36,759 bases of DNA from Cercophora sp. LCS_1 (GCA_036250225.1 JAPZLL010000082.1:1-36759); one strand, 5' to 3'. Shown: positions 20,030-30,426, counted from the stretch's first letter. The notes: a model not told the origin generated them from the sequence alone. Program-made: numbers and translations.

Positions 20030-21974
20030 ATGTCAACCATCGCCGTCTCTTCTCAAGTTACCACCACTCTCCTTCATTTTGACTAAGAAGACATTTACCA
20101 CAATCCCTCTTGCAAACCGTTGCAGTCCACGCGCCCATGGTCGCGCCAGCCACATCATCACGAACTTTCTTGGGTACTTGTCGGAGGAAGTTGGCCCACT
20201 CTGACGGTCAGCACCACGGAAAGTTTCACTACTTACCGTCAGGACTCAGACAGCGACATCGTGCGATCCCGGAGAGGCCTCGAAGAGAGTGAGTGCCCGC
20301 CTACGTCGCCACCCTATGTGCATAGAAGCGAGCTAACGTCGACACCTACACAGCAGTATACGAGAAGTATGGGTTTGACTCGACGTTGAGGACGTATGGG
20401 GATGATAGCGGCGAGGAAGGGCTCGCGTCGCCGGGGGCGAGCTTGTCGAGCGTGGGGAAGGAGAGTTCGTTTTGGGATGGGGGCACGAGGGGCGATGGGG
20501 AGGCGATGAGGCTTTGGCGGAGGCCGGTTGCCAAACAGTACTTCCATCGGGGGCTACTTTGGCGTGTGGCGGAGCATACCGAAGTCATGAGCTTTGAGCT
20601 GTTTTCTGATTTGCTTTATGGTGAGTCTGATTTTCCTTTTTTTTTTTCCCTCCCCGCTGTTTGGATACTTGTTTGACGGTGCAGGAGCTGACTCTGGCAC
20701 CTTAGTCGGAACCATTGCTATCGATGGCGATCACGCCCTTGAGGGCCCCACCGGACTTGAGCTCCTACGCTTCGTCGTCACGTTCTTGATGAATTGGAAG
20801 ATCTGGGCCGACGTCCAGCAAATCATCGGCTGGCCCCAAACTAATGACATCCTCCAGCGGGTTCAAATCCTCTTCTTGATTGTTTGTCTGCTGGGCTCGA
20901 CGACCAACATGCTTCAAATGTTCCACGGCGAGCAAGACTCTTTCACGCAGCTGGTCACCTTCTATCTTGCGGCAAGGTTATTCGGGGCATTATACTGCTT
21001 CATGGTCGCCTTCTGGGTGCCCCTCGTCAAAGGCATGATGACCTCGACTGCCGTCAACGTTGTCATCGGGGCTGGTCTGCGGATCAGCAGCACATACTTT
21101 CCCCCACATAGTGCCGGACACGCTACATTGGAGCATCGATCAACCGAGGCAAGCGAGCCTGCAGCGGCAACAGAGGAAGCTCGCGGCGGCGGACTGGTGG
21201 CGTAGAGTTCTGTTCGGCTCGTACTCATCTTCATCGCTCTGGGCATCGACCTGTTTGGGAGCATGATTCCCGTCTTCTTGTCCCGGTACGGACGCTCCCA
21301 TACCACTCCCTTCGCCAAACGCTTCAACCGCTTCATTGAACACAAGGTCTCGCGCACCAACATGTTTATCACCCTTGTCCTGGGGTACTCGGTCGTCGCC
21401 ATGATTTTCCAAAACACCGGCGCCTTCGTTCTCAACGCCTTCCTCGGCAAGCCGTTCCTTGGCCTGACGCAAGCCTTCATCTTCAACTGGCTCTATTTCG
21501 AGTTTGGCGGCAGCAATATTCGCACCCACGCCATCCGCTGGCGCGTCGAGACTGCCAGCAAAACGCTCACCTCATCTTCACCCTCTCACACATCCTCGCG
21601 GCCGCGGCCATGTGCAAGCTCGCCGTCATCACTGACTGCCCGAACGCCCCCCTCTCCGCTCTCACCCCCTTCTATCAACACCGCTCAGATGATCACATCT
21701 CCATCGGACTTCGTCTGTACTACTGCATCGGACTTGGTCTCGCCTCTTCTCCATGGGCCTCATCTCCCTCAGCCACGAGCACCGAGTTCCTCTGGGGACC
21801 TGAAAACTCCCAAAATGGGTGCGCCTTGAGAATCGCTTCCTCGTTTGTATCATCTTTTTCGCCCTCCCTGCGACAGAAGAGCGATTGAACTCGCTAGCCC
21901 TGGTGTTTATTACGACGGCCCTCAGCGCGTGGACGTTGTTCTTCGAGCTGTACGGAAAGCCCTGCAAGACCTAG
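20030..21974 (+). pseudogene. LtrA-family (low temperature requirement A) membrane protein, decayed
   Basis: ATG at 20030 has a strong CACA context. Exons 20030-20288, 20354-20620 and 20706 onward join in phase (introns 65 and 85 bp) and give VYEKYGF...SSFWDGG, WRRPVAKQYFHRG, EVMSFELFSDLLYVGTIAIDGDHA, then several membrane helices (FLMNWKIWADVQQIIGW, FLIVCLLGSTTNM, FGALYCFMVAFWVPLVKGMM). Further family sequence follows in shifted frames: LVLIFIALGIDLFGSMIPVFLSRYGRS, FIFNWLYFEFGG, IFTLSHILAAAAMCKL and LFSMGLISLSHEHR. Lesions: TAA at 20084 (CAA in a plausible ancestor); a broken stretch at about 21100-21205 with TAG; frameshifts near 21550 and 21740; TGA at 21801. The reading ends at TAG 21972. 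LtrA proteins are multi-pass membrane proteins of unclear biochemical role in fungi. This copy cannot make a full product. Confidence 0.82.
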
Positions 21975-22674
21975 CCGTTTTTCACAGAGGGCGATGATAG
22001 CCACAATAAGTGTGAGTACACGGCGAGATGCACCAGGAAAAGACTCGAGGAAGCAAAAAAAGAGGATGGTGAAATTTATATTGTGGAGTTGGGGAGGGCC
22101 GAGAAGACGGCGGTTGTTACGGCGGCTTGTTAGAGTGAATGAGGGTGGAGGGCCAGAGGCGGGATGAGACAGAGATAGGAGGGCTTTTAGGCTGTCATCC
22201 ACGGATGTGGGCTCCGCCTCTCACCCCGAGATACGCCCGCAAAGGCGCTATATAAGTCTAAGCCCCCTTGTCCTCGTCGGTACCCCATCAAGCAGCATTC
22301 ACCTCGACCTCTAGTCACTCTCACTAGTCTGAACAACAACCCAACCGCCCTAAACAATCTCGAATCTTTCTCTATCTCTCCACGCACTACTATGTCCACC
22401 CAAATCATCAAGATAACTAACTACACTCTCCAAGGCCTCCCCCCGTCCCGAGGACACATCCCCCCTCTGGGTAGCAGACGTGAAAGACTGAATTAGGCCG
22501 TTTGCATGTGATAGGGATGTGCAGTTCTTGCTTGAAGAACGAACTTACGTCGATCGAAAATGGTACGGGGATATGGGATGGTATTAGTTGTTCACGTTGG
22601 ATCTTAACTCCCTTATATGAGAGAGAAGGACCCCAAACCGCCACCACTAGCTGAAAAAAAAAACCATACTCATC
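21975..22674. other. Gene-poor stretch holding repeat copy B
   Basis: 700 bp without a supported gene. Copy B of the dispersed repeat lies at 22211-22290. It is followed by a CT-rich leader and an ATG at 22392 opening a 34-codon frame (MSTQIIKITNYTL and onward) that I cannot place. This layout (repeat, TATA, leader, short broken frame) parallels that at 18121-18343, so a second dead gene start is possible. Confidence 0.35.
22211..22290. repeat. 80-bp dispersed repeat, copy B, with TATA box
   Basis: Gapless partner of 18121-18200 (61/80 identical by eye). It contains CTATATAAG at 22248-22256, a good TATA box; copy A has CTACATACG at the same place. The differences are mostly C/T and G/A. It supports a common origin as a promoter-bearing duplicated segment. 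Confidence 0.6.
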
Positions 22675-23827
22675 TCACCCTGCCGCTCTCTTGACACAAA
22701 GTAGCACCGTTTTCTTCCCAAGAAAAATATTCCGAAAGTCAATCTTTGCCTTCCCATCCGCCACCGCCTGCATGGTCTCAGAAATCAGCAACTTGACACA
22801 ATCCCTGTCCGTCCCGGCCAGGTCAGGATGCGCCTCGCGCCAGCGCGTCACGGCGTCCATCGTGTCCAGGAGGTTCTCGACGCGCTGCCAGATGGAAGCG
22901 GCGAGGGGATCCGCCGCCACTGTCTTTGCCACATCCTCTGTGCTGGACCCAGCACCGGCAAGATCCCGCCTGTCCAGTTCCCGTCGGAAGAAGGTATCGC
23001 GCTCAAAGAACCGAGCCGTGGCGGGGCTATCCCACGGCATGGGCAGGTTTCTGTACCCGTCGCGAGTGACCTGAGTGCCGGCGACGCTATACGCATCGAG
23101 GACTTGGGCGTGAAATCGCGTAAAGATGGCGCGGACTTTGGCTTCTTCGGGAGTGGCTGGCACTGCAGTCAAGGCTGGTTAGTATCATTGAGTACCTACC
23201 AGGTAGGTCGCACTGGTAGAATGCGGGTGACACACCGACTTCCTCCCGGAACGATGTCCACAGCGCCACTGTGCCGCCAGGCTTCAGGATCTTGGCGGCG
23301 GCGGCCCAGAACTTGGGCATGTCGAACCAGTGCGCCTATTGAACCTTGGATGTCATTTCCATATCCTGTTTCAGAGGAGCTACCCTGCCCATCGCAAACC
23401 ACAGAAGAAGCTGGCGAGGACTCACCGCATAAGCCGCAGTAACCAAGTCAATGCTCTCCGTAGGAACGAGGCTCGGGATCTGGTCAATCGTCTCGGCATC
23501 GCAGACCTCCCACCGGATCGGCTGCCCCGTGGCCGTTTCGCCGCCCAGCTCCCTCGCGACTTGAATCATGCTCTCGCCCGCATCGCAGCCAATCGCAGAA
23601 CCGAAATGCGGCGACAATGCTCTTGTCGCCATACCCGGCCCGCATCCCACGTCGAGCAGCACCCCTCTGCGACCACCCGTTGCGGCGTGGTGGCCGAGGA
23701 TGAGGTTGACGAGAGCGGGCGGGGGCGACGGGCGGTGTTTGGCGTACGTCGCTGCTTGGTCGGGCGTGTATTGGCGGTATGTTGGGTCCGCCGGACCTCC
23801 TGAGTCGGTGCTTGGCAGTGTTGTCAT
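22675..23827 (-). CDS. SAM-dependent methyltransferase, trans-aconitate methyltransferase-like
   Basis: Three minus-strand exons, 23827-23426, 23335-23236 and 23162-22675, join in phase across introns of 90 and 73 bp (the second with a TACTAACC branch and TGCAG) and give 329 residues. The Rossmann-like methyltransferase signature is clear: motif I LLDVGCGPGMATRAL, IGCDAGESMI after it, then WEVCDAET, IDLVTAAYAAHWFDM and ILKPGGTVALWT. The layout and the AAHWFDMPKFW piece match the class I group around trans-aconitate methyltransferase and CRG1-like proteins in fungi, which methylate carboxylic acids or toxic small molecules. The substrate here is unknown. Likely cytosolic; no signal peptide. 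The start lies next to a 15-bp T run on the plus strand (23827-23841). Intact. Confidence 0.88.
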
Positions 23828-24453
23828 TTTTTTTTTTTTTTGGCAGGGAACGCCAAGAGATGGAGATGGATGTTCGAGCCGAAGGAGAGGAGGGGCTTGG
23901 CGAGGTACGACGTCTTTTTGAGCCCGCCCGGTAGAGATACGGAAGTAAGGCGGGCATAACGGTTGCTCCGCTGACCGATCTCAGGGCTAGTCGTTCATTT
24001 CAGCCAAGCTTAACCATAGGAAATGAAAGTTATTATTCCCGCCACAGGCTACTCAGCCCGAGATGGTAGTCGATTGTTCTCTTTCTAGTCTTGTACTCAT
24101 AACCCCATCAGCGACTATTACTGTAATCCTCTGCGTCACGGTCTGCGCGGCCGCCGTCCTTACAGTGGTGGTCGACGTGGTGCTTGTCGTGACTACAACA
24201 GTCCATCAGCACACAAGTCGCTCGTATCAAGGTTCGACGAGGCGGCAATCCTGAGGACCGTCACACCACCGACATTTATCATATCCAGTGACATGCCACC
24301 ATTGCCGAGACGTTATGAATCTAACTGGCTTAGGCGATCATACGACCACTTACCAAGCGCAATCGTGACAAAGGAACATAAGAAGTCCGAACGATGATTC
24401 CTACCTACTTACAAGAGTGCCCCGTTCACATCTCGCCCAAACAGCTATTACTA
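23828..24453. other. Intergenic region, no gene seen
   Basis: About 630 bp between the methyltransferase start and the 3' end of the first BTB gene. A plus frame at 24063-24254 is hydrophobic (SSLVLITPSATITVILCVTVCAAAVL) but has no family resemblance or leader, and I do not call it a gene. Confidence 0.4.
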
Positions 24454-25465
24454 CTACGTTGTGTCGACCATGGCCCCAACCAGGGACATCGAGAGTTCAC
24501 TGTGTCTGGAGAAGACAGCTCGGAATCTCTCGCTCTTCCATAGCTTGTCCACCTTGCAAGCGGAGTACAACAACAAAAGTTTAGTGAGATCGTCCGGCCG
24601 TGGCTCGTCATAGCCATGTTCCATCAGAGCCGCAACCTCTTCGACTCTTTCCTCTATCAGCTCAACCTCGTCAAGCATCTTTCCCAACTTTTGCAACGAA
24701 AGCCCCCGCAGCCTGGCCACACCCCAGTAATCCGCAAAAACTAATACTTTGGCATGGGCCAGAAGGTCGTTCTGAGCCCGGGCGTGCCGGGAATCGAGCA
24801 TGACGAAATACGGTTCCCGTGAGCCTTGGAGGCCTGATACCATCTGCTTGAATGGCTTCTGGGGCGCGTGTCTAACTAAATCAGGCTCAGGTTCAAAGGG
24901 AGGTTTCGGAACTCCGAAAATTCCGAAAGTGTTTGAGTTCCCTGCCCGCCGGCAACTCTTGCATTGTCCAGCGTAGTGCACACATGGGGGCGCAGGCTGT
25001 GCGGTTGGCCTCTCAGTTCCGTATTGCCCAGTGTACGCATACTGAACAAAAGCGGCGAAAGTCTCCCCGTCAACGTTGTCCAGCTCGGCGTGATACTCTC
25101 GGGCCTCTTTGAAGCCGCCGTTGACGAGCCGCTCGAACGCGGGTGATTGGTTGGAAAGGAGGACGGAGTGGATGAAAAACTCGCGCTTTTGCGGTCCAAT
25201 AGAGAAGCGGAACGGGGGGGACGAGGCAATGCTATGGAGACGTTGTTAGTACGGTTCCCACGGGTGGCCAATGTGGCCAAACACACTCTTCGTAGGTGAC
25301 GATCTTGCTTTCAGAAATGGGTGACGCAGCTGGCGACTCGTTGGGAGTGGCGGCACGAACCGCAGAGGCGCCTCCGAAAGAACCAAACGATGACATGGCT
25401 GCAAGGTTTGAGGTGGCCTCGGGACAAGGAGAGGATGTCCGCAAGTTTTTCTTCTTCTTGCCCAT
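24454..25465 (-). CDS. BTB/POZ-domain protein, copy 1
   Basis: Exon 1 (25465-25287) encodes a basic, low-complexity start (MGKKKKNL...) ending IVTYEE. A 55-bp intron (GTGTGT, TACTAACA branch, CATAG) leads to exon 2 (25231-24454). The product is 318 residues. The BTB fold starts at IASSPPFRFSIGPQKREFFIHSVLL and continues SPAFERLVNG, FKEARE, VDGETFAAFVQYAYTG. A middle insert carries CVHYAGQCKSCRRAG, a Cys-rich patch that might bind a metal. The C-terminal part, LLAHAKVLVFADYWGVARLRGLSLQKLG and onward, is helical. BTB domains dimerise and often recruit Cul3 ubiquitin ligases; fungal copies of this kind are mostly unstudied. It is divergently paired with copy 2, with which it shares the fold, the C-terminal module and the intron position and phase. 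Confidence 0.85.
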
Positions 25466-25981
25466 GTTTGCTTTCTGCGCAAGAGAACACAAGACGGAAG
25501 GAAGAAGCAGGGCGGTGGGGTTTTGACCCAACCCAACCCAACCCTTCGCGTGGCTGCCACACGCACGCAAGCCAGATATTTGGACCGTGTTCTGATTCGA
25601 CGGACGCCGGATCTGCTTTGAGGCCTACAATTCTCATGCATGGCCAAGTTGGTCCAATCGCAGGGGAAGAACCCCCGCTCTGTTTGCATCGGTTCCACGA
25701 CCCTCCTCGGAAAAGCTAAAACACTGGCCATTGGGGTGAAGTTTGATTCTGTGAGCCAGCCAGTTTCCAAACTCGATCCAATGAGCTTGCACTGGGAAAG
25801 CGGACATTTGCGGATGCTAGTGCGGCCGGGCTGAAATTCTTCCGCCTCCCTCTTTGACTGACGTAGACTCTCGAGACCAAGTTCCCAGCACCAATAAATT
25901 CTCGCTTTCCTCCTTCCACATCCCTCAGCGCAAGAAGCCCCCAAACAATTTTCACATTTCCAACCGTGAAACCGCCTCAAG
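25466..25981. promoter_or_regulatory. Shared bidirectional promoter region of the BTB pair
   Basis: 516 bp between two divergent start codons (25465 minus, 25982 plus). An ACCCAACCCAACCCAACCC run lies at 25526-25544, 60-80 bp from the copy 1 start. Pyrimidine-rich sequence precedes copy 2 (CCTCCTTCCACATCCC near 25910). No other gene is convincing here; the long open frames are shadows. Co-regulation of the pair is an inference from the layout. Confidence 0.45.
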
Positions 25982-26992
25982 ATGACCCTCCAGCTCGCTA
26001 GAGACGCAGCTCTCGAGAGAAAGCCTCTCACTTACGAGGAGTACATTCCCCAATGCTGGATTTCTACAAAGAGAACTCAATAGGCAAAAAAGCTAACATT
26101 TGATCCCCTCAGCATGGCGTCGTCCAAGCCCTTCCTCTTCACCATCGGCCCCAACAAACGCGAATTCACGATGCCCTCCGTCCTCGTCGCCGCCCAATCC
26201 CCCGCGCTTGAACGCCTCGTCAACGGCGAGTTCAAGGAAGCCCAAGACCAGCATTCCCACCTCCAAGACATCGACGAGGAGACATTCGTTCGCTTTATCG
26301 AGTACGCCTATACCGGAAAATATGGCGACACAAACGATGACGATGGACTCAAAGAAGCGAAGCTACTGTCGTTGATTGGAGCGTTCAGCGAAGATGAAAT
26401 AGAAGTTGCGGCGGAGCCTGAGCCCGAGCCCGAGCCCGTGCGGTCAGTGTGGTCTCCACAGCCAACGAAAAAGAAGAAATGCGTGAGGTGCGGCTGCCAC
26501 CGCCCGACGGAGATTCCGCCGGAGCCTCGGATTCCGCCGCAGATTCCATCCAGTCCCACGTTGTTCCAGCCCCTGGGCGAAAAGTTCAGGGACAGAGTGT
26601 CAGCCTTGGCGGTGGAGGAAAAGGCCCCCCGCATCGCGCATCGTCAAGGAAGCTCGGCAGCGAATTCGTTCCTGGCCCACGCGAGAGTTTTCGTTTTTGC
26701 GGACTACTGGGGCATCACGAGGCTCGGAGGGCTCTCACTTCAAGCCTTGGGAGAGGAGTTGAAGGTGGCATCCATTGGACTTTCGGTGGTGAGAGATCGC
26801 GTTGTTGAGTTGATTGAGTATTGCTTCGAAGATGCGAAACCAGAGGAGCTTGTCAAGCTGGTGATGCAATATGCTTCGTTCAAGCTTCCCCATTTGTGGG
26901 TTAGTGAGAAGTTTCGGGGCATATTTGAGGACAACAAGGAGCTGTCGGTTGGCTTGGTTGAGAGCATTGTACAGGCTGCGGGCTCGGGCTGA
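25982..26992 (+). CDS. BTB/POZ-domain protein, copy 2
   Basis: Exon 1 (25982-26040) encodes MTLQLARDAALERKPLTYED across the junction. A 72-bp intron (GTACAT, GCTAACA branch, CTCAG) leads to exon 2 (26113-26992). The product is 312 residues. The BTB domain reads KPFLFTIGPNKREFTMPSVL, SPALERLVNGEFKEAQ, IDEETFVRFIEYAYTGKYG. An acidic PEPEPEPEP stretch and a KKKKCVRCGCHRP cluster follow, then a proline-rich linker and the module SFLAHARVFVFADYWGITRLGGLSLQALG with its helical tail. The intron splits the same codon (Asp after TYE) as in copy 1, which is strong evidence that the two arose by duplication. An internal ATG at 26114 would give a BTB-only start, but the conserved TYED junction favours the spliced start. 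Confidence 0.85.
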
Positions 26993-27480
26993 CAGAGTCC
27001 TCATCCTCGGCTCGGTCTCACATGTTTTGTGTGAGGTTGCTCACCCTGGCTCAGACTCGGCGCATTTTCTGCTCAAGATTTGCTCAGGCTGGCTCTCCTT
27101 CGCTCATCCCGTTTTCGGCAGGCTGCGGAGCTGAGCAAAGGTGAGTGAGGGACTGATGAGCCCAGCCTGAGCGTGTTCAAGATATAAGAATGAAAATTCT
27201 GTGTGTCTAGATTCGTCGCACATTACAAATGTGCCCGGATTCGCCTCAGAAAACGGGCTGAGCTCATTTCGCGGCCAGGTTCTTCGCATATCGCCAAGGA
27301 GAGTCCGTGTTTGATTGGTTCAACTTAATGAACAGGGCAGTATCAAGTGCGGCGTAGCATCGTTCCTTCGACCTTTAAATCATTCAAATTCGCCTCACTG
27401 ATCCCAACTTTTTTTCTTTCTTCTCTACGAAAACCATCTCGAAAAGCGAGAATTCGAGATAAACCTGAAAAAAATTCAAC
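26993..27480. other. Spacer with an 11-bp inverted repeat
   Basis: About 490 bp without a gene. The perfect arms GCTCAGGCTGG (27082-27092) and CCAGCCTGAGC (27162-27172) enclose 69 bp and could fold as a long hairpin. Related GCTCA/TGAGC words are scattered at 27030-27150 and near 27255. This may be a small MITE-like relic. The last 40 bp are A-rich and lead into the next start codon. Confidence 0.4.
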
Positions 27481-28458
27481 ATGTCACCTACAGTTACAAC
27501 CCTCTCAGGGCAGACTTTCAACAGTCTAGGCCCGCTGACCACGACCTTCACTGCCGCCGCATCATGCGCCACCGCTACCAATAACATCCTCCTTTTCACC
27601 GACAAGGACAAGAACTTCTTCGCCCCAAACTGCGACGTCCAGACATCCACCCTCGGCGATTGTTTCCCATCCGGCCGACGGATCGACGCCCACTGGGTTC
27701 ATCCTGCCGCGCTCTCCGCCGTTATCGGCGGCCAGATTGATTATTTCTCGCCAGGTATCGCATGTCCCAGCGCCTGGACAACAGCCGGCGTAGCCGTCAA
27801 GAATACCGCCGGCTTACTGGTAACCTCCAGCGGCGTGTTCACCTCCGCCTCGGCATCCCTCTACAACGGTGCCTTCGTCGACCAGTACAAGCCCAACATC
27901 CTCATGGAAGCTATCGCCCCAGGCGAAACCGCCGTACTTTACTGTCCGTCAGGGTGGGCATTCTACGGCGATTCCTGCACATCGACGCTTCCAAGGGTCA
28001 AGTTTGAAACAGGCTGTATATTTCAAATCCCGGCCGAAGATTATACGTTCCTGCCTACGACTGTCATGGTGTCTGGTGGGAGTGCGGTCACGGGGGATAT
28101 CTTTACGCTTACCAATACCCATCCGGCGTCTGTTACTGTTACTACGAGCTTCGAGGCGGCTGAAAGGGCGCATTGGGCGGCGGTTTCGATTTTACCTATG
28201 GTTACCCTGTTGCAGAGGGAAAGTGACCCTCCTAGGACGTCTTCATCGAGTTCGTCAATGGAAGTTGCTGTCGGGAGTGGTGCTACTACTACCGCACTTA
28301 CGAGCGGTAGCGCGGTGGGGGGTGCTCCTGGAGCTACTACTTCGAGCGTGGCGAGTGGGACGAATGGAAGGGGGAAGTACTCGTTGGTATTTGTGTTTGG
28401 GTACGGGCTGTTGGGTTTTGTTGTTGGTGGTTTCGGTGGGTTGTATGCCCTCATGTAG
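27481..28458 (+). CDS. Uncharacterised Cys-containing protein with C-terminal membrane helix
   Basis: A single-exon gene of 325 residues from ATG 27481. The N-terminal 220 residues contain spaced cysteines in patterns such as LGPLTTTFTAAASC, CDVQTSTLGDCFPSG, YFSPGIACPSAW and YCPSGWAFYGDSC. These look like a fungal family built on LGPLTTTFTPPxSC...YSPGxCPSGY motifs, seen in many ascomycetes and of unknown function. A Ser/Thr/Gly/Ala-rich linker follows, then one hydrophobic segment (YSLVFVFGYGLLGFVVGGFGGLYALM) that reaches the C-terminus. There is no obvious N-terminal signal peptide, so topology is unclear: tail-anchored, or a GPI-like or type III arrangement. Codon use is normal and no lesion is seen. 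Confidence 0.7.
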   Translation: MSPTVTTLSGQTFNSLGPLTTTFTAAASCATATNNILLFTDKDKNFFAPNCDVQTSTLGDCFPSGRRIDAHWVHPAALSAVIGGQIDYFSPGIACPSAWTTAGVAVKNTAGLLVTSSGVFTSASASLYNGAFVDQYKPNILMEAIAPGETAVLYCPSGWAFYGDSCTSTLPRVKFETGCIFQIPAEDYTFLPTTVMVSGGSAVTGDIFTLTNTHPASVTVTTSFEAAERAHWAAVSILPMVTLLQRESDPPRTSSSSSSMEVAVGSGATTTALTSGSAVGGAPGATTSSVASGTNGRGKYSLVFVFGYGLLGFVVGGFGGLYALM

Positions 28459-28798
28459 GCCAAGGGGCACTGAAATATTTTGTGCGGATTCGATGTTGGA
28501 GACATTTATTTGCAATATATCTCCGCAAACAGCAATATTACGCCGGCACGTGCGCCACACCTGAGGACTCTCGGATGCTTTTTGTTCGTGTTCCGCCGTC
28601 GGCCGGTTATCTCTCCGCTCGCAGTTTGGAACGAACCAATGAACTTCCGCAGGTAAAACCTGGGCTGACAAATTAATTAGCAACGTGCAGACTTGTGATC
28701 GCTATAACAACCGTAAGGAGTTGCCACCTTCTAGCTAAACATTTATGGGAGTTCTCACGAAAAAGCAGATATTTCCACTGATTTTTCCAGGTTCCAAC
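28459..28798. other. Intergenic region upstream of the NmrA-like gene
   Basis: 340 bp with no supported gene. The sequence just before the next ATG (TTTTTCCAGGTTCCAACATGG) contains a splice-acceptor-like CAG, so a 5'-UTR intron is possible. Confidence 0.35.
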
Positions 28799-29871
28799 AT
28801 GGTTAAGATTGCAATTTCCGGTGGCTCGAGCGGTATGATACGAACTGACTAGTCTAGGTCCCACAGCTTGAATAGACTTCGGCTGACTCTACTATCAGAG
28901 GTCGCCCGAGAGATCATCGACGCTCTAGTAGCCACCGGAAAACACGAAATCATCAGCCTGTGGCGCAAGGTACGTAGTACCGGCCACCCATCGCCGGACC
29001 CATGACACTAATTAACGCCACGCAGGAGCCAGACGTTACCACCCCCGGCGTAACCACCGTCATCGTCGACTACACCAACACACCGCAGCTCGAAAAAACC
29101 CTCCAAGGCGTCCACACAGTCCTCTCCTTCGTCGGCGGCCCCAACATCGACGTCCAGAAGAACCTCATCGACGCTTCCATCGCGGCGGGCGTAAAGCGCT
29201 TCGCACCCAGCGAGTGGGCCACCTCCGACATCCCGACCGTTCCGTGGTACGCAGGGAAAGGCGTCATCAGGGAGTACCTGAAGGAAGTCAACAAGGACAA
29301 GAAGGTGCTGGAGTACACTTTGTTCCAGCCCGGCGGGTTCCTGAACTACCTTGCCGCGCCGCAAAAGACGACCAAGCACATCACTCCGCTCGGCTTGCAC
29401 ATTGACTTTCAAAACGCACGCGCACTTGTTGTTGATGGGCATCTTGACGACCCGCTTACCTTCACGGCGGTGCAGGACCTTGGTGCTGTTGTGACGAGGG
29501 CGGTGGAGTTTGAGGGGGAATGGCCTCTCGTCGGTGGTATTGTTGGGAACCGAAACAGCATTGGGGAGGTGCTGCAGCTAGGCGAGAAGATCTTGGGTAA
29601 GAAGTTCGAGGTGGAACATATCCCGGTGGCGGCGCTGGAGGCGGCCGAGCCGGGGACGTCGTGGCTTCCGGGGCTGGACCATCCGTCGCTGAGCTCCCTT
29701 CCGGAGGAGCAGAAACCGGCGGTGGCGAAGCAGTTTTGGTCTGCGTACCTGCTAAGCACCACAAAGGGCTCTTGGACTGTGTCGGACGAGTGGAACCGTC
29801 TGCTGCCGGACTTGAAGTACATTGGTACTGAGGAGTTTTTGACTGAGTGGTGGGGAAAGTCGAAGGATTAG
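28799..29871 (+). CDS. NmrA-like / isoflavone reductase-type NAD(P)-binding protein
   Basis: Three exons, 28799-28832, 28899-28969 and 29026-29871, join in phase across introns of 66 and 56 bp and give 316 residues. It opens with a nucleotide-binding strand and loop (MVKIAISGGSS, interrupted by intron 1), then EVAREIIDALVATGKHEIISLWRK, the expected beta-alpha-beta start. It continues with VTTVIVDYTN, GVHTVLSFVGG, GVKRFAPSEWA, the family's substrate-side block, and FQPGGFLNYLA. The NmrA/PCBER group contains both redox-sensing regulators without a catalytic Tyr and reductases of aromatic metabolites. I cannot decide between them from sequence. Likely cytosolic. Intact. Confidence 0.87.
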
Positions 29872-30162
29872 CGTTTCTCTAATGGACAGATAATCAGAAA
29901 TTGCACAGCCCTGAAGAGAGGTAGCAGTGGCAAGTGCCCCCACGCGCATCTTTACCCCCAACCCTACCGCACAAGCTTGGGGTCTGAACAGAACCTCACG
30001 AACCAATTCAGCGGTTCCACCTACCTAAAAGAGCGTGCTAGCCAACACATCACAACCCCAACGAGCTCAAGAACATGACCCAATTACACCCCTCCGTCTC
30101 AGGCACACCCATATACAAAATATCATGCAAAATCTGCACCCCCTCCTTGGCGCCACTAGTAC
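29872..30162. other. Convergent spacer after the NmrA-like gene
   Basis: About 290 bp of low-coding-potential sequence with CCTACCTA and C-rich runs. It carries the 3' flank of the NmrA-like gene. Confidence 0.35.
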
Positions 30163-30426
30163 TTAACCTTGACCAACATCCCCCTCCCGAACCCCAAAAC
30201 TCAAATCCACCCTCATCCCAACCGGCCCCTCGCTCTCCGCCTTCTCTTTCATCTCCCCCGCCGTAACCCACCCCCGAAGCCGTAACCTCATCCGTCCCAA
30301 ACTCAAATTCCCCCCTGTAATCCGCGGAAGGTGAACCCCCCTGGTCCGCCCGAGAGAAGTTCATGTTTCCAGAGATGACGACTGGCCGGCTGTTCGACGG
30401 AAACCGCCAGGCCCGATCGGCTAGGA
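30163..30426 (-). pseudogene. Coding-like remnant downstream of HET pseudogene 2
   Basis: Immediately past the HET stop, the minus strand reads NSRPVVISGNMNFSRADQGGSP...RGEFEFGTDEVTASG. After a one-base shift near 30268 it continues WVTAGEMKEKAESEGPVGMRVDLSFGV and ends with TAA at 30165-30163. The composition looks like a real protein tail, but no start is available and the frame is broken. It may be an old C-terminal extension of the HET gene or part of another lost gene. Confidence 0.3.

Noticed and set aside
24063..24254. Hydrophobic 63-codon plus frame
   Set aside because: It has no homologous look, no leader and a Val/Thr-rich composition that can arise from repeated GTG/GTC words.
9678..29871. 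A secondary-metabolite gene cluster
   Set aside because: A P450, a methyltransferase, an NmrA-like reductase and a permease are present, but there is no PKS, NRPS, terpene or other backbone enzyme and no cluster-type transcription factor. The genes are also spread over 20 kb with unrelated genes between them.
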